Origin: Xestospongia bergquistia
Lineage: Eukaryota; Porifera; Demospongiae; Haplosclerida; Petrosiidae
Direction: 5' to 3'
Assembly (NCBI GenBank): GCA_963965975.1
Contig: OZ014419.1
Coordinates: 2,108,001-2,172,000 of the forward strand
DNA: 64,000 nt
Below are positions 52,830-62,908 of the stretch, piece by piece; the stretch's first letter is position 1, and the number at the start of each line of letters is the position of its first letter. The notes beneath the pieces were generated by a model. The model was given only the letters and a program-made list of their open reading frames with translations, was not told where the DNA came from and made no database searches. A program made the translations under genes and the position numbers.

Positions 52830-53714
52830 GTACTGTATTTTTTTGAGTATCATTTTAAAATTAATCTATGCATTCAATATATAAAAATTAGAAATCAAAA
52901 ATTCAATGACTAAAACAGTACTTGTCTAAGTAACATTACTACTAATACTACTACACAATAACAATGATGTATATCAACTATCATGAACTAATATAACTTC
53001 ATTCAAATTGAGGACATTGATGAACCCAACAATGAGATGTGTTACATTTCTTCATGATGTAGCACTTATAGTTAATTATAATAATTATAATAATTATAAT
53101 AATTCTAATAATATTAAAGTTATTATAATGTGTACCACTCACTGATTAATATATCATCAAATGAACTCTCTCTATATACAATGACTCCATTTTGTCATAT
53201 CATTCACATCAGTTTCTCATTAATCATAGAACATTGTTGAGGACATAATGAAGGTAATTGAGGATAAGGAAGATCATTATATGATTAGAAACAAGCCACA
53301 CAGTTAGAGATAGCACAACTTCCTGAAAACTGGAACTACTATGCTACAATATAGTAGTTCATATAAAATCACACACACACACAAAGACATGCATTTATTT
53401 ATATACATCCATTTGAATTTGTTATGTATCTATTCCTTCCTTAATATTCCATACAATGTCGTCCAAAGACAATGTTATCCTGACTGGAGTGTTGTCCCTC
53501 ACTTCAAACCATTAGACACTTTATATACATCTATCAACCTATTTTAATACATTTTTACCAATGAGTACTACAAGCCTTTACAATATGAAGTTGAACTGCT
53601 GCCTTGATGACATTATGATATTTACAATATCTGTTTGTGAAGTAGTCAAGTTTTATATGCTTGTAAAATGGAGCTTCCATGAAATCAATAGCTGCATAAA
53701 ATTGTAATAAATAT
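52830..53714. other. Non-coding block duplicated at about 61140-61640
   Basis: No gene is established. About 52600-53340 is repeated at about 60830-61640 with high similarity, including a run of TAATTATAA units near 53080. A minus-strand piece reading LPYPQLPSLCPQQC (about 53270-53230) is present in both copies and could be an exon relic; I do not recognise it. From about 53340 to 53714 I see nothing. Confidence 0.5.
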
Positions 53715-54118
53715 TATCACCAAAATTAGATTCATGAAAAGTGTCTCCATTAGGTCTGTATACAGTGATGTTAACTGGAGTATTAGATATAATACAGCGG
53801 AGAGGATTAGTTCTATTACTGGATCCACAGTTGACAGGTTGTCCATTAGGATTAACCCACTCTCCTCCAGACAAAATAGAATCAGGTAACACACACTGAA
53901 GATGTGATATATATAATGATCCATCTGGTGTGATGTAAATATGATTGATGTAGGAGCCATTAGGATAACAATCTCCGTTGAACATCAGGTAGATACCTAG
54001 AACATTGTTAATAAATGATGTACTATACATCAATTCACTTACCTGAGTTTGGTGGACAGTTACTGATAGCTTCACTCACACATAACAAGAATATAGTAGT
54101 CAGTAGTAGTACAGACAT
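53715..54118 (-). pseudogene. Receptor 5' fragment I2: signal peptide plus truncated first Ig
   Basis: The start codon at 54118 opens a signal exon (MSVLLLTTIFLLCVSEAIS) with a good donor. The first Ig exon runs from about 53998 and is nearly identical to that of fragment I1, but it breaks off near 53715, inside the domain after the HESNFGDN stretch, into unrelated sequence. No further receptor exon follows until receptor H at 51541. It is probably a recent duplication product; a short secreted protein cannot be ruled out. Confidence 0.75.
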
Positions 54119-54196
54119 TGTCTTACAATGTAAATTAACAGAACACTTCTCTCTGATATACATTTTCCTATGTTCAAGGTTGTTGCCATATCACTG

Positions 54197-55738
54197 CACC
54201 TTGTAATATCACAGTATCACTGTAGTTCACTCCTTTATACATTGCTATACAGGTAACATTAACTGACACTCCCAGTGGATCAGGATATACCAGTAGTGTG
54301 TTGTTGTATATGAGGAGATCAGAATCAATTAATGTATAGATTGAGTTGTACTTCATCACTCCATTCACTAACCAGTAAACATCAGTAGTAACATTGACAG
54401 TAGTTGTGATACAATCAATATGATATTGAGTATTTTGAAGTTGAGTAATGGATGAGATAAGTGTCCAATTGATTGATGAAATAACTGAAAAATAACTTGA
54501 TAATGAGCAAATTTATAGACATTATAATACCTGATGATAATGTTTGTACACTTATTGCATTACTAGCAGGTCCCAGTATATCTTGATAGGCTCTCACTGT
54601 GATGTTATAAGTTGTTGCTGGTATTAGTTCTTTCAGTGTCATCTCATTCTGACTACCTCCCTTTACCTGGTGTGTCACAGTGTGTGTGTCACTAGTGACA
54701 TTGACTACATATCCATCAGCATCAGATGGAACAGGTGTCCAACTGACAGTGATAGTGGTAGCTGTCTTGTTGACCAGAGTAGGAAGATAGGGAGTGAATC
54801 CTGGAGCTAAGAGGATTACATATGACATCATGTAACTATAGTAGTAAAAATACTTACCAGTTACTGTAAGATAACGATTTCTTGTAATGTCTGCAGCTGC
54901 TACATAACACCTATATACATGATCACCATTATTGTTTGATTGACTATTTATCACATCTGTACTCCAAGTAACATCAAGTGTATAAAAATGTGTTACATTT
55001 TGACTAAAAAGTGTCTGTCTGGAACTAAGAACACAACTGTATCCATTTGGTGGTGATCCACAATTTAATATATTATTATTGTAGTACCACTGAATTGTAG
55101 GAGAGGCCCATCCAGTATACACACATTGAAGTTTATAATGTTGTGGAACAACTGTCATATTAGAAGGAAGTTCAACAACACTGAAGTCTATGATCTCTAC
55201 ATGTCCTATAGTAGATCAGTAACAAATGACAGTGTGTACTAGTACAATGAGATATAACTTACTGAATATATGAACAGTGATGATGTTGGTATTAGGATCA
55301 GAACAACTACTGGGTAGACAACACTTAAACATATCACCACCAAAGTCAGATTCATGAAAAGTGTCTCCATTAGGTTTGTATACAGTGATGTTAGCTGGAG
55401 TATTAGATATAATACAACGGAGAGGATTAGTTCTATTACTGTATCCACAGTTGACAGGTTGTCCATTAGGATTAACCCACTCTCCTCCAGACAAAATAGA
55501 ATCAGGTAACACACACTGAAGATGTGATATATATAATGATCCATCTGGTGTGATGTAAATATGATTGATGTAGGAGCCATTAGGATAACAATCTCCGTTG
55601 AACATCAGGTAGATACCTAGAACATTGTTAATAAATGATGTACTATACATCAATTCACTTACCTGAGTTTGGTGGACAGTTACTGATAGCTTCACTCACA
55701 CATAACAAGAATATAGTAGTCAGTAGTAGTACAGACAT
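54197..55738 (-). pseudogene. Receptor 5' fragment I1: signal, Ig, Ig, FN3, Ig, then abrupt end
   Basis: The start is at 55738. Signal exon, first Ig (about 55615-55262), second Ig (about 55204-54856), FN3 (about 54805-54530) and third Ig (about 54485-54198) are all open and carry good splice sites. At about 54197 the copy stops exactly where the third Ig exon donor would be, and is joined to the upstream region of fragment I2. There is no membrane helix or tail. It may make a secreted Ig-Ig-FN3-Ig protein, or be spliced on into I2 or H, since all junctions are phase 1. I label it a pseudogene with reserve. Confidence 0.7.
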
Positions 55739-55795
55739 TGTCTTACAATGTAAATTAACAGAACACTTCTCTCTGATATACATTTTCCTATGTTC

Positions 55796-55855
55796 AAGGT
55801 TGTTGCCATATCACTGCCCCTTCACTAAGTGTAAGGCTGGCAATGCTGGACATTT
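55796..55855. promoter_or_regulatory. Palindromic element upstream of fragment I1
   Basis: GGTTGTTGCC near 55798 and GGCAATGCTGGAC near 55839 form the arms of an imperfect inverted repeat, like the better preserved copy at 56455-56514. The start codon of I1 is about 60 bases away. The copy at I2 is interrupted near 54197 by the fusion to the third Ig exon. Confidence 0.45.
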
Positions 55856-55996
55856 GTAGAGTGTAAAAGTTTCTTTACTTATCAAATACCACAATAACAC
55901 AGCATAAATATCACACTGATATCCTTAGTCTACAATCTTATAACTACACGGTATATATGTTTTCTATTCACACAATATTAATTCACTATTAAGACA

Positions 55997-56391
55997 CATC
56001 AGATTCATGAAAATTATCTCCATTAGGTTTGTATACAGTGATGTTAGCTGGAGTATTAGATTTAATACAACAGAGAGGATTAGTTCTAGTACTGGATTCA
56101 CAGTTGACAAGTTGTCCATTAGGATTAACCCACTCTCCTCCAGACAAAGTAGAATTAGGCAACACACACTGAAGATGTGATATATAGCTACTAAATTCTG
56201 GTGTGATGTAAATATGATTGATGTAGGAGCCATTAGGATAACAATCTCCATTGAACATCAGGTAGATACCTAGAACATTGTCAATAAATGATGTACTACA
56301 CATCAACTCACTTACCTGAGTTTGGTGGACAATTACTAATAACTTCACTCACACATAACAAGATGATAGTAGTCAGTAGTAGTACAGACAT
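55997..56391 (-). pseudogene. Receptor 5' fragment I3: signal peptide plus truncated first Ig
   Basis: The start codon at 56391 opens an intact signal exon. The first Ig exon (from about 56270) is open, including the GDCYPNGSYINHIYITP stretch, up to about 55997, where it ends after the NFHESD residues and is joined to unrelated AT-rich sequence. The truncation point lies close to, but not at, that of I2, so the two breaks are independent. Confidence 0.75.
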
Positions 56392-56454
56392 TGTCTTACA
56401 ATGTAACTTAACAGAACACTTCTCTCTGATATACTTTTTCTATGTTCGAGATTA

Positions 56455-56514
56455 GTCCGGTGTTGCCAAATCGCCGCCACCCCTTCGCTAAGCATAAAAG
56501 CGGCAATGCCAGAC
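56455..56514. promoter_or_regulatory. Palindromic element upstream of fragment I3
   Basis: Arms GTCCGGTGTTGCC (56455-56467) and GGCAATGCCAGAC (56502-56514) are inverted copies of each other with few mismatches, and an inner GCCGC/GCGGC pair adds to the stem. It lies about 65-125 bases upstream of the I3 start, the same place as in H and I1. Confidence 0.55.
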
Positions 56515-56754
56515 TATTGACATTTGTAGAACTGTAGACTAATTTTTTTACTTATTTATCAGATAGCACAAGTATAAACATCAGACTGATGATATACACC
56601 TACATCAACCTGATAAATGTTTACTATTCACACAAAATGTTAATTCATTATTAAGACACATTAGTACTATACACATTATATTATATTAGAGATATTCAAT
56701 TAAAATAATAAATAATATTTTTCTGTAGATTTAGATCTATAACAACATTGACAT

Positions 56755-57290
56755 GGGATCTAGGTTGGACAGTAAGAGGAAGTATCAGCATTAAATACTA
56801 AAAGTGAAAGTCAATAAACAAGTAAATTAATGACTACATTGTTTACCATCTTCAAGAGTGGTCATTTTAATTCCCCAATTTACAATCCCAATCTGGTCTT
56901 GGACTGAGTCTAACAGTTCAAACAATTCACTGACAACTACATCTTTTTTCTCCATTTGATATGTACATGAATCTAAGTTGACAGTAGATATTATAGTACT
57001 ATGTAAGTGGTCTCATTACCAGCATAAGTCTCTAAATGTCTCATTGATCTCCACATCTCCTACTTTACCAGAACTACACTGAAATTTTAATCAATGTTCA
57101 CTACCATGTTTGGTCTTCAGACAAGTCTTAGATCCAAAAAAATTATAAGAAATTATAGACAGCCATAATTCATAATACCTGTGACAAAAGACAAATAACA
57201 CAACTACAATATCACTCTCTTTATTTACCAATACATGTACACAAATGATCAGATTCTTCATAGCATTACACAGAAAATAATATGACTCAT
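56755..57290 (-). pseudogene. 3' fragment of an ABCA-type gene, copy 2
   Basis: The same three pieces as at 51853-52430 are present: the KEADHL-like piece near 57260 (here with changes), the RCLGS-like piece damaged by a stop and missing bases near 57050-57180, and the C-terminal ELFELLDSVQDQIGIVNWG piece at about 56955-56850. The final exon near 56760 is altered. It is more decayed than copy 1. Confidence 0.6.
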
Positions 57291-57559
57291 GTGAAAAACA
57301 TTTAAATTAGAGTTTGTTACTAAATAATACAACATTTTCTAATATATACAAAAATTATATTTTATTGACAAGCTCATCAATTACTTCATACTTCCTTATA
57401 CATGTATCATTAGAATGTTTTATTAGTTTTAACATAAAAGTGTATATCAACTGGTAAATTTTTACAAAATATTAACACATATACAAAGTCTGTTACAGTA
57501 TTGTTTTATCCATATCACATACTCTATATTTAGTGTATTATGTATTAAGTTATTGTCAT

Positions 57560-57591
57560 ATTACTGGTAGTCTAATGGGTGTGTCAGTTCT
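57560..57591 (+). other. Third, truncated copy of the orphan membrane-helix exon
   Basis: The start of the helix (ITGSLMGVSVL) is readable, then the sequence switches at about 57592 to the interior of a minus-strand receptor copy (the spacer between first and second Ig exons). This fixes one breakpoint of the segmental duplication. Confidence 0.6.
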
Positions 57592-57592
57592 G

Positions 57593-58151
57593 AAGTCTAT
57601 GATCTCTACATGTCCTATATATAGTAGATCAGTAACAAATGACAGTGTGTACTAGTACAATGAGATAGAACTTCCTGAATATGTAAACAGTGATGATGTT
57701 GGTATTAGGATCAGAACAGTTACTGGGTAGACAACAATTGAACTTATTACCACCAATATCAGATTCATCGAAATTGTCTCCATTAGATCTGTATACTGTG
57801 ATGCTAGCTGTGGAGTATTAGAGATATCACAGAGAAGTGGGTCATTGTTAATATTTTTAGTACAGTTTTACAAGTTGTCCATTTGGATTAACCTACTCTC
57901 CTTTAGACAAATTACTAATTAGATAACACACGCTGGAGAGGTGAATAGATACTTATTCCTGGTGTGATGTTAATATGATTGATATAGGAGCCATTAGGAT
58001 AACAATCTCCATTAAACGTCAGGTAGATACCTAGAACATTGTCAATAATGATGTATTACACATCAAGTCACTTACCTGAGTCTGGTGGACAGTTACTAAT
58101 AACTTCATTCACACATAACAAGAAGATAGTAGTCTGTAGTAGTACAGACAT
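57593..58151 (-). pseudogene. Receptor 5' fragment I4, degenerate
   Basis: The signal exon (start at 58151) is nearly normal. The first Ig exon (about 58030 downward) carries several small deletions and substitutions, so the frame is lost in the GGEW and DPL regions. Fragments of the CLPSNCSDP stretch remain near 57720, and the donor after it reads poorly. The copy ends at the junction with the orphan-helix fragment. Confidence 0.75.
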
Positions 58152-58374
58152 TGTCTTACAATGTAACTTAACAAAACACTTCTCTCTGATATATGTTTTT
58201 CCTATGTTCGAGGTTAGTCTACATTGCTCCTGCTGATAATACACACCTACAATACCTTATTGTTAATTCATTTAATAAGACAAATCAGTACTTACACATT
58301 ATATTATATTAGAGATATTTAATTAACACAATACATAATATGATTTTGTAGATTTAGATCTATAAACAACATTG

Positions 58375-58460
58375 ACATGGGATCCAGGATGAACAGTAAG
58401 AGGACTTAACTTGAGTTCTTGTATCACCATTATTTTTGACTATCTTTAGAAATACTAAAA
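58375..58460 (-). pseudogene. Last exon of the ABCA-type fragment, copy 3
   Basis: Only the C-terminal piece remains, matching 51853-51925 (a SLxSLKIVKN-like stretch followed by TRTQVKSSYCSS). It follows fragment I4 just as the other two copies follow H and I3, which shows that receptor 5' end plus ABCA 3' end is one repeated unit. Confidence 0.5.
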
Positions 58461-58479
58461 GAGAAATCAATGATATATC

Positions 58480-60130
58480 TTCCTTCATATAGTATTAACT
58501 GACCACTACACTGCTGTTCACAGATATAATGTGTATAGAAGTTATTCGCATTACCATAATATCCATCATATACAAAATAATAAACATATTCCACTAGTTG
58601 AATTAAAGTAGTATCATTGGATGTTACTACTATATAATCCTTGTTTAGGAAGTAGTTTACAAGGATCAGGTTCTAAATACATTAATAATAAATACTGTAT
58701 TGTACTGCACTCTTCTCTAACTAGAACAATCTCTGATATAAATACAACTATTATTTAATTCATCAATAACTTGACCTTGTGGACAACTACAACCTAGTAA
58801 ATTGTTAATGATACAATGTAAGTGAGAATTACTACATGTCATAGGACAACTACTATATAGTTTTCATATATTTGACCAACAATATCACAATCTATATACA
58901 AAAATACTTACAATATTAACTTATAACATATTAAATACCTGTACAATATGAACAATTATACTGATCGTTAGTTGGTGTAATTATATGTGACCTGATTTGC
59001 AATACAGGACCATTTCCATGAAAACATTTGTGACCTAATTTGTGAAATAGGACCACTGTTAAAACATATCAAAAATAATTTTGTATACATACAGTTGCTA
59101 TATATGCATAACTATTCTGTATATATACAAAACTATACTTTTGAGATGTTTTAATAGTGTTTTTTCACAAATCAGGTTACAAATGTTTTGACAGAAGTGG
59201 TCCTTAATTGCAAATCAGGTCACATATATGTACAATTATTGAGTACTGGATCACATGATGGACATGGACATTGATTTTTATAAACACATCTCTTATTTGT
59301 AGTATCAAGTATCTAAATAAAATAATCAAATACTAGTGAGTTACTTTATTGGAGTATTAAATATTAGGAAGACAGCAGTCTTTACTTTGGTAGTAAGAGC
59401 TATGTAAATGTCTCCACAATGATATCATTATAGATCTTGCACTTTATTTAAGCTACCATTATAATGTGACTATGTTCTATTATGAGTTCATAACTTACTT
59501 GTCCAGTAGGACACTCACATCCTGGTTTACAATATGGAACATGTGGAAGTTGTAAAAGAGTATCATTACATGTACATGATCTATAACATAGCTTAAAGAT
59601 TTGTCCCCTTACCTCACATGTTACTATGAGAGAAAAAGAGAGAAAGACAACAGTACATATGGTCAGTATATTAATATAATACTTACTACATTCACCTGTT
59701 ACTTCAATATCATTTAAATAGAATTGTACCTTGTAATTATAATAATAGATTAAATCCTACCTGTCTACTTGACATTCATTACATATATCTAACTTATACT
59801 AGCTTGTGGGATATTAGGACAAGTTTGATAATTACATATATCAATACCACATAATAAAGTAGCAATGAGTGATATATATCTAGCACATGAACCACTGACA
59901 GGAGGTAACCCACATATATCTAAATATAGTAATAAGTTGATGTTATTTATATATTATATTGTTGTTATATTTACCACACTCATTAGTGACTTCAATAAAC
60001 TGATTATAGTACCAATATAGTAGTACATATACATATATTGTACTGACATACTGTATCAAGATGACCAGGACATGATCTTGTCTTACAAGGATCACCATGA
60101 CAACTCATTAAAGAACTGTTAATATAATCT
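58480..60130 (-). pseudogene. Cysteine-rich extracellular gene fragment K1
   Basis: Minus-strand exon-like pieces rich in cysteine: HGDPCKTRSCPGHLDTVC (about 60110-60060), NQFIEVTNECG (about 60005-59975), CGLPPVSGSC (about 59930), TCEVRGQIFKLCYRSC and PYCKPGCECPTGQ (about 59640-59500), RCVYKNQCPCPSC (about 59300-59250), and TCSNSHLHC / GCSCPQGQVIDE (about 58850-58760). The CECPTGQ and CSCPQGQ pieces look like the trypsin-inhibitor-like (TIL) domains of secreted and matrix proteins. Several pieces are interrupted by stops, and one intron holds a MITE. I see no start exon. It could still be a working gene with exons I cannot join. Confidence 0.45.
58986..59224. mobile_element. 239-bp MITE with long terminal inverted repeats
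   Basis: The element begins TGTGACCTGATTTGCAA and ends TTGCAAATCAGGTCACA; the inverted arms extend about 70 bases with scattered mismatches. It is flanked by TATA on both sides (58982-58985 and 59225-59228). The paralogous block K2 at about 61770-61790 reads through the same place without the element. A TA or TATA target duplication would suit a Tc1/mariner-type source; that is an inference. Confidence 0.85.
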
Positions 60131-60752
60131 ATATATAATGATTTTTAAAATATTTACTAAAATAGAACAACACTTAACTTGAGATTAAGTCAAGATTTCA
60201 GTTATAAAAAATGAATAAAGTTTGTAGTAATAATTATGACTAAGGTATGTGTTGTTATAAAGGATTATAGTACAATACAATTTGAATTAAAACACTATTA
60301 CTGTTATAATCATATTGTATGTAATCTACAAGTCTCTGTTTATTAAGATATAAAGATGTAATATATATAATGTTGGATACACTACCACTATTAATACATT
60401 TTTTTAAAAACCAATTGTGTTTGTATTTAGAAAGCATCCTCTGTAAAAAAATTGACATTGTCTTGAGGTAGAGTTATAAAACCATCATAGATACCTCCCC
60501 TTATAAAATTTGTGCTGATAAGGGGACTTTTATCAGGTCAGGTCATACATGACTTCAAAACAGTTTTATATGCTTTCTTTTATAGTAAAAACAATTTTTA
60601 TAATTATTTTTACTTTTTACAAAAATGTTTAGTTTTTAAATAAAACAAACAAAATTTACTAATAATAAACTACAATATTTGTTTAGATACATTAACTACA
60701 ACAACTCAATATAAAACTAAATATAACAATTAACATCATGTTACTGATATTA
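60131..60752. other. AT-rich block duplicated at about 62291-62908
   Basis: I see no gene. The block is repeated between K2 and the tail exon of receptor J. Both copies contain a short hairpin-forming motif, CCCCTTAT...ATAAGGGG, near 60498-60528 (the second stem arm is changed to ATGAGGGG in the copy near 62650). Confidence 0.55.
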
Positions 60753-60815
60753 TTACATACACTCATATACACTGGTATCTATTGGTGGTTGACACTCATC
60801 ATAAATATCATTACT
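60753..60815 (-). pseudogene. Relic of a receptor H/J tail exon
   Basis: The last part of the tail exon is preserved: NDIYDECQPPIDTS followed by VYECM and a stop at 60753-60755. It is cut at about 60815 and joined to the duplicated block that begins near 60830. The intact equivalents are at 48158-48286 (H) and 62909-63041 (J). Confidence 0.7.
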
Positions 60816-60829
60816 TTACATATTATAAT

Positions 60830-61640
60830 TCCTTATATATGTATCACTGAATGTTTTACTAGCAGAATTAACATAAAAGTGTTTATCAACTGGTAAATAT
60901 TTACAAAATATTAGCATGTACATATAGTCTTGACATTATATTAGCAATAATTATATCCATATCACATAATCTATATGTACTGTATTGTGTATTATGTGGT
61001 AGCCTAGTGGGTGTGTCAGTTCTAATACTGGTATGTACTGTACTAGTACATATAGTGATATGTTGGATAAGAAGAACTAAGTCACTGAGACATAGTAATA
61101 CCAACAATAGAATAGTTTATAAATGGTATTATCCATTATAGGTACTGTACTGATTTTGACTATCATGTTTCAATTAATCTATTATATTCAATATCAAAAT
61201 TAGAAATCAAAAATTCAATGACTAAAACAGTACTTGTCTAAGTAACATTACTACTAATACTACTACACAATAACAATGATATATGACAACTATCATGAAC
61301 TAATATAACTTCATTCAAATTGAGGACACTAATGAATCCAACAATGAGATGTGTTACATTTCTTCATGATGTAGCACTTATAGTTAATTATAATGTAATA
61401 ATATTAAAGTTATTATAATGTGTACCACTCACTGATTAATATATCATCAAATGAGCTCTCTCTATATATACACAATGACTCCATTTTGTCATATCATTCA
61501 TTCACATCAGTTTCTCATTAATCATAGAACATTGTTGAGGACATAATGAAGGTAATTGAGGATAAGGAAGATCATTATATGATTAGAAACAAGCCACACA
61601 GTTAGAGATAACACAACTTCCTGAAAAAATGGAACTACTA
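60830..61640. repeat. Segmental duplicate of 52600-53340
   Basis: Long, nearly colinear match to the region downstream of the ABCA copy 1 fragment, with small indels (for example fewer TAATTATAA units near 61390). It contains the second copy of the orphan membrane-helix exon. Confidence 0.75.
60998..61141 (+). CDS. Second copy of the orphan membrane-helix and tail exon
   Basis: It reads GSLVGVSVLILVCTVLVHIVICW, then RRTKSLRHSN and the C-terminus RIVYKWYYPL with TAG at 61139-61141. Compared with 52680-52829 the changes are few (for example Ile to Thr, Arg to His) and the frame and stop are kept. As in copy 1, no ectodomain exon is recognisable upstream on this strand. Confidence 0.45.
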   Translation, partial: GSLVGVSVLILVCTVLVHIVICWIRRTKSLRHSNTNNRIVYKWYYPL

Positions 61641-61679
61641 CCAGGTAAATTAATACTATAAGAACAAACATTTAACCAA

Positions 61680-62290
61680 CAATATTACAATCTATATACA
61701 AAAACACTTACAATATTAATTTATAACATATAAAATACCTGTACAATATAAACAATTACATTGATCATTAGTTGGTGTAATAATAGATATACAATTATCA
61801 GGTACTGGATCACATGATGGACATGGACATTGATTTTTATAAACACATCTCTTATTTGTAGTATCAAATATCTAAATGAAATAATCAAATAGTAGTAAAT
61901 TACTTCATTGATGTATTAAATATTAGGAAGGCAGTAGTCTTTTACTTTGGTAGTAAAAGCTACGTAAATGTCTTCACAATGGTATCTTTATTAAAATAGA
62001 ATTGTACTTGACATTCATTACATATATCAACCTTATACTTAGCTTGTGGGATATTAGGACAAGTCTGATAATTACATATATTAATACCACATAAATCTAA
62101 ATATAGTAATAAATTGTGATGTCATTTATATATTGTTACTATATATATCACATTCGTTAGTGACTTCAATCAACTGATCATAGTATCTATATAGTAGTAC
62201 ATATATTATACTGACATACTGCATCAAGATGACCCTGACATGATCTTGACTTACAAGGATCACTATGACAACTCATTAAAGAACTGTTAA
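61680..62290 (-). pseudogene. Cysteine-rich gene fragment K2, paralogue of K1
   Basis: Pieces match K1: HSDPCKSRSCQGHLDAVC (about 62275-62215), LIEVTNEC (about 62175), a QTCPNIPQA-like piece (about 62060) and RCVYKNQCPCPSC (about 61850-61800). The CEVRGQ and PYCKPGCECP pieces of K1 are missing, and stops interrupt the second piece. It looks like a shortened, decaying duplicate. Confidence 0.5.
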
Positions 62291-62908
62291 TACAATCTAT
62301 ATGTAATGATTTTAAAATATTTACTAAAAATAGAACAACATTTAACTTGAAGTTAAGTCAACATTTCAGTTATAAAATATGAATGAAGTTTGTAGTAATA
62401 ATTATGACTAAGATATGTGTTGTTATAGTACAGTAGAACTTGAGTTAAAACACTACTACTGTCATAATTATTGTATGTAATCTACAAGTCTCTGTTATTA
62501 AGACATAAAGATATAACATAATATAATGTTGGATATACTACAACTATTGATACATTCTTTAAAACAAATTATGTTTGTATTTTCAAAACATTCTCTGTAA
62601 GAAAATAATTGACATTGTCTTGAGGTAGAGTTATAAAAGTCATCATGGATACCTCCCCTTATAAAGTTTGTTGATGAGGGGAACTTTACCAGGTCAGGTC
62701 ATACATAACTTCAAAACAGTTTTATATACTTTCTTTGATAGTAAAAATCAATTTTAAAAATAATTTTTACTTTTTACAAAAATATTTATTTTTTAAATAT
62801 AACAAACAACATTTACTACTAATAAACTACAATATTTGTTAAGATACATTAACTACAACAGCTCAATATAAAACTAAACATAATAATTAACATCATGTTA
62901 CTGATATA

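Noticed and set aside
59900..60010. Kunitz inhibitor domain in K1 (CGLPPVSGSC and a WYYN-like stretch)
   Set aside because: The two pieces are in the wrong order on the minus strand and the remaining Kunitz cysteines are absent, so I describe only a cysteine-rich fragment.
60901..61107. Minus-strand frame opposite the orphan helix exon
   Set aside because: The plus-strand reading has a better membrane helix, a stop-transfer and a stop shared by both copies; the minus reading lacks these features.
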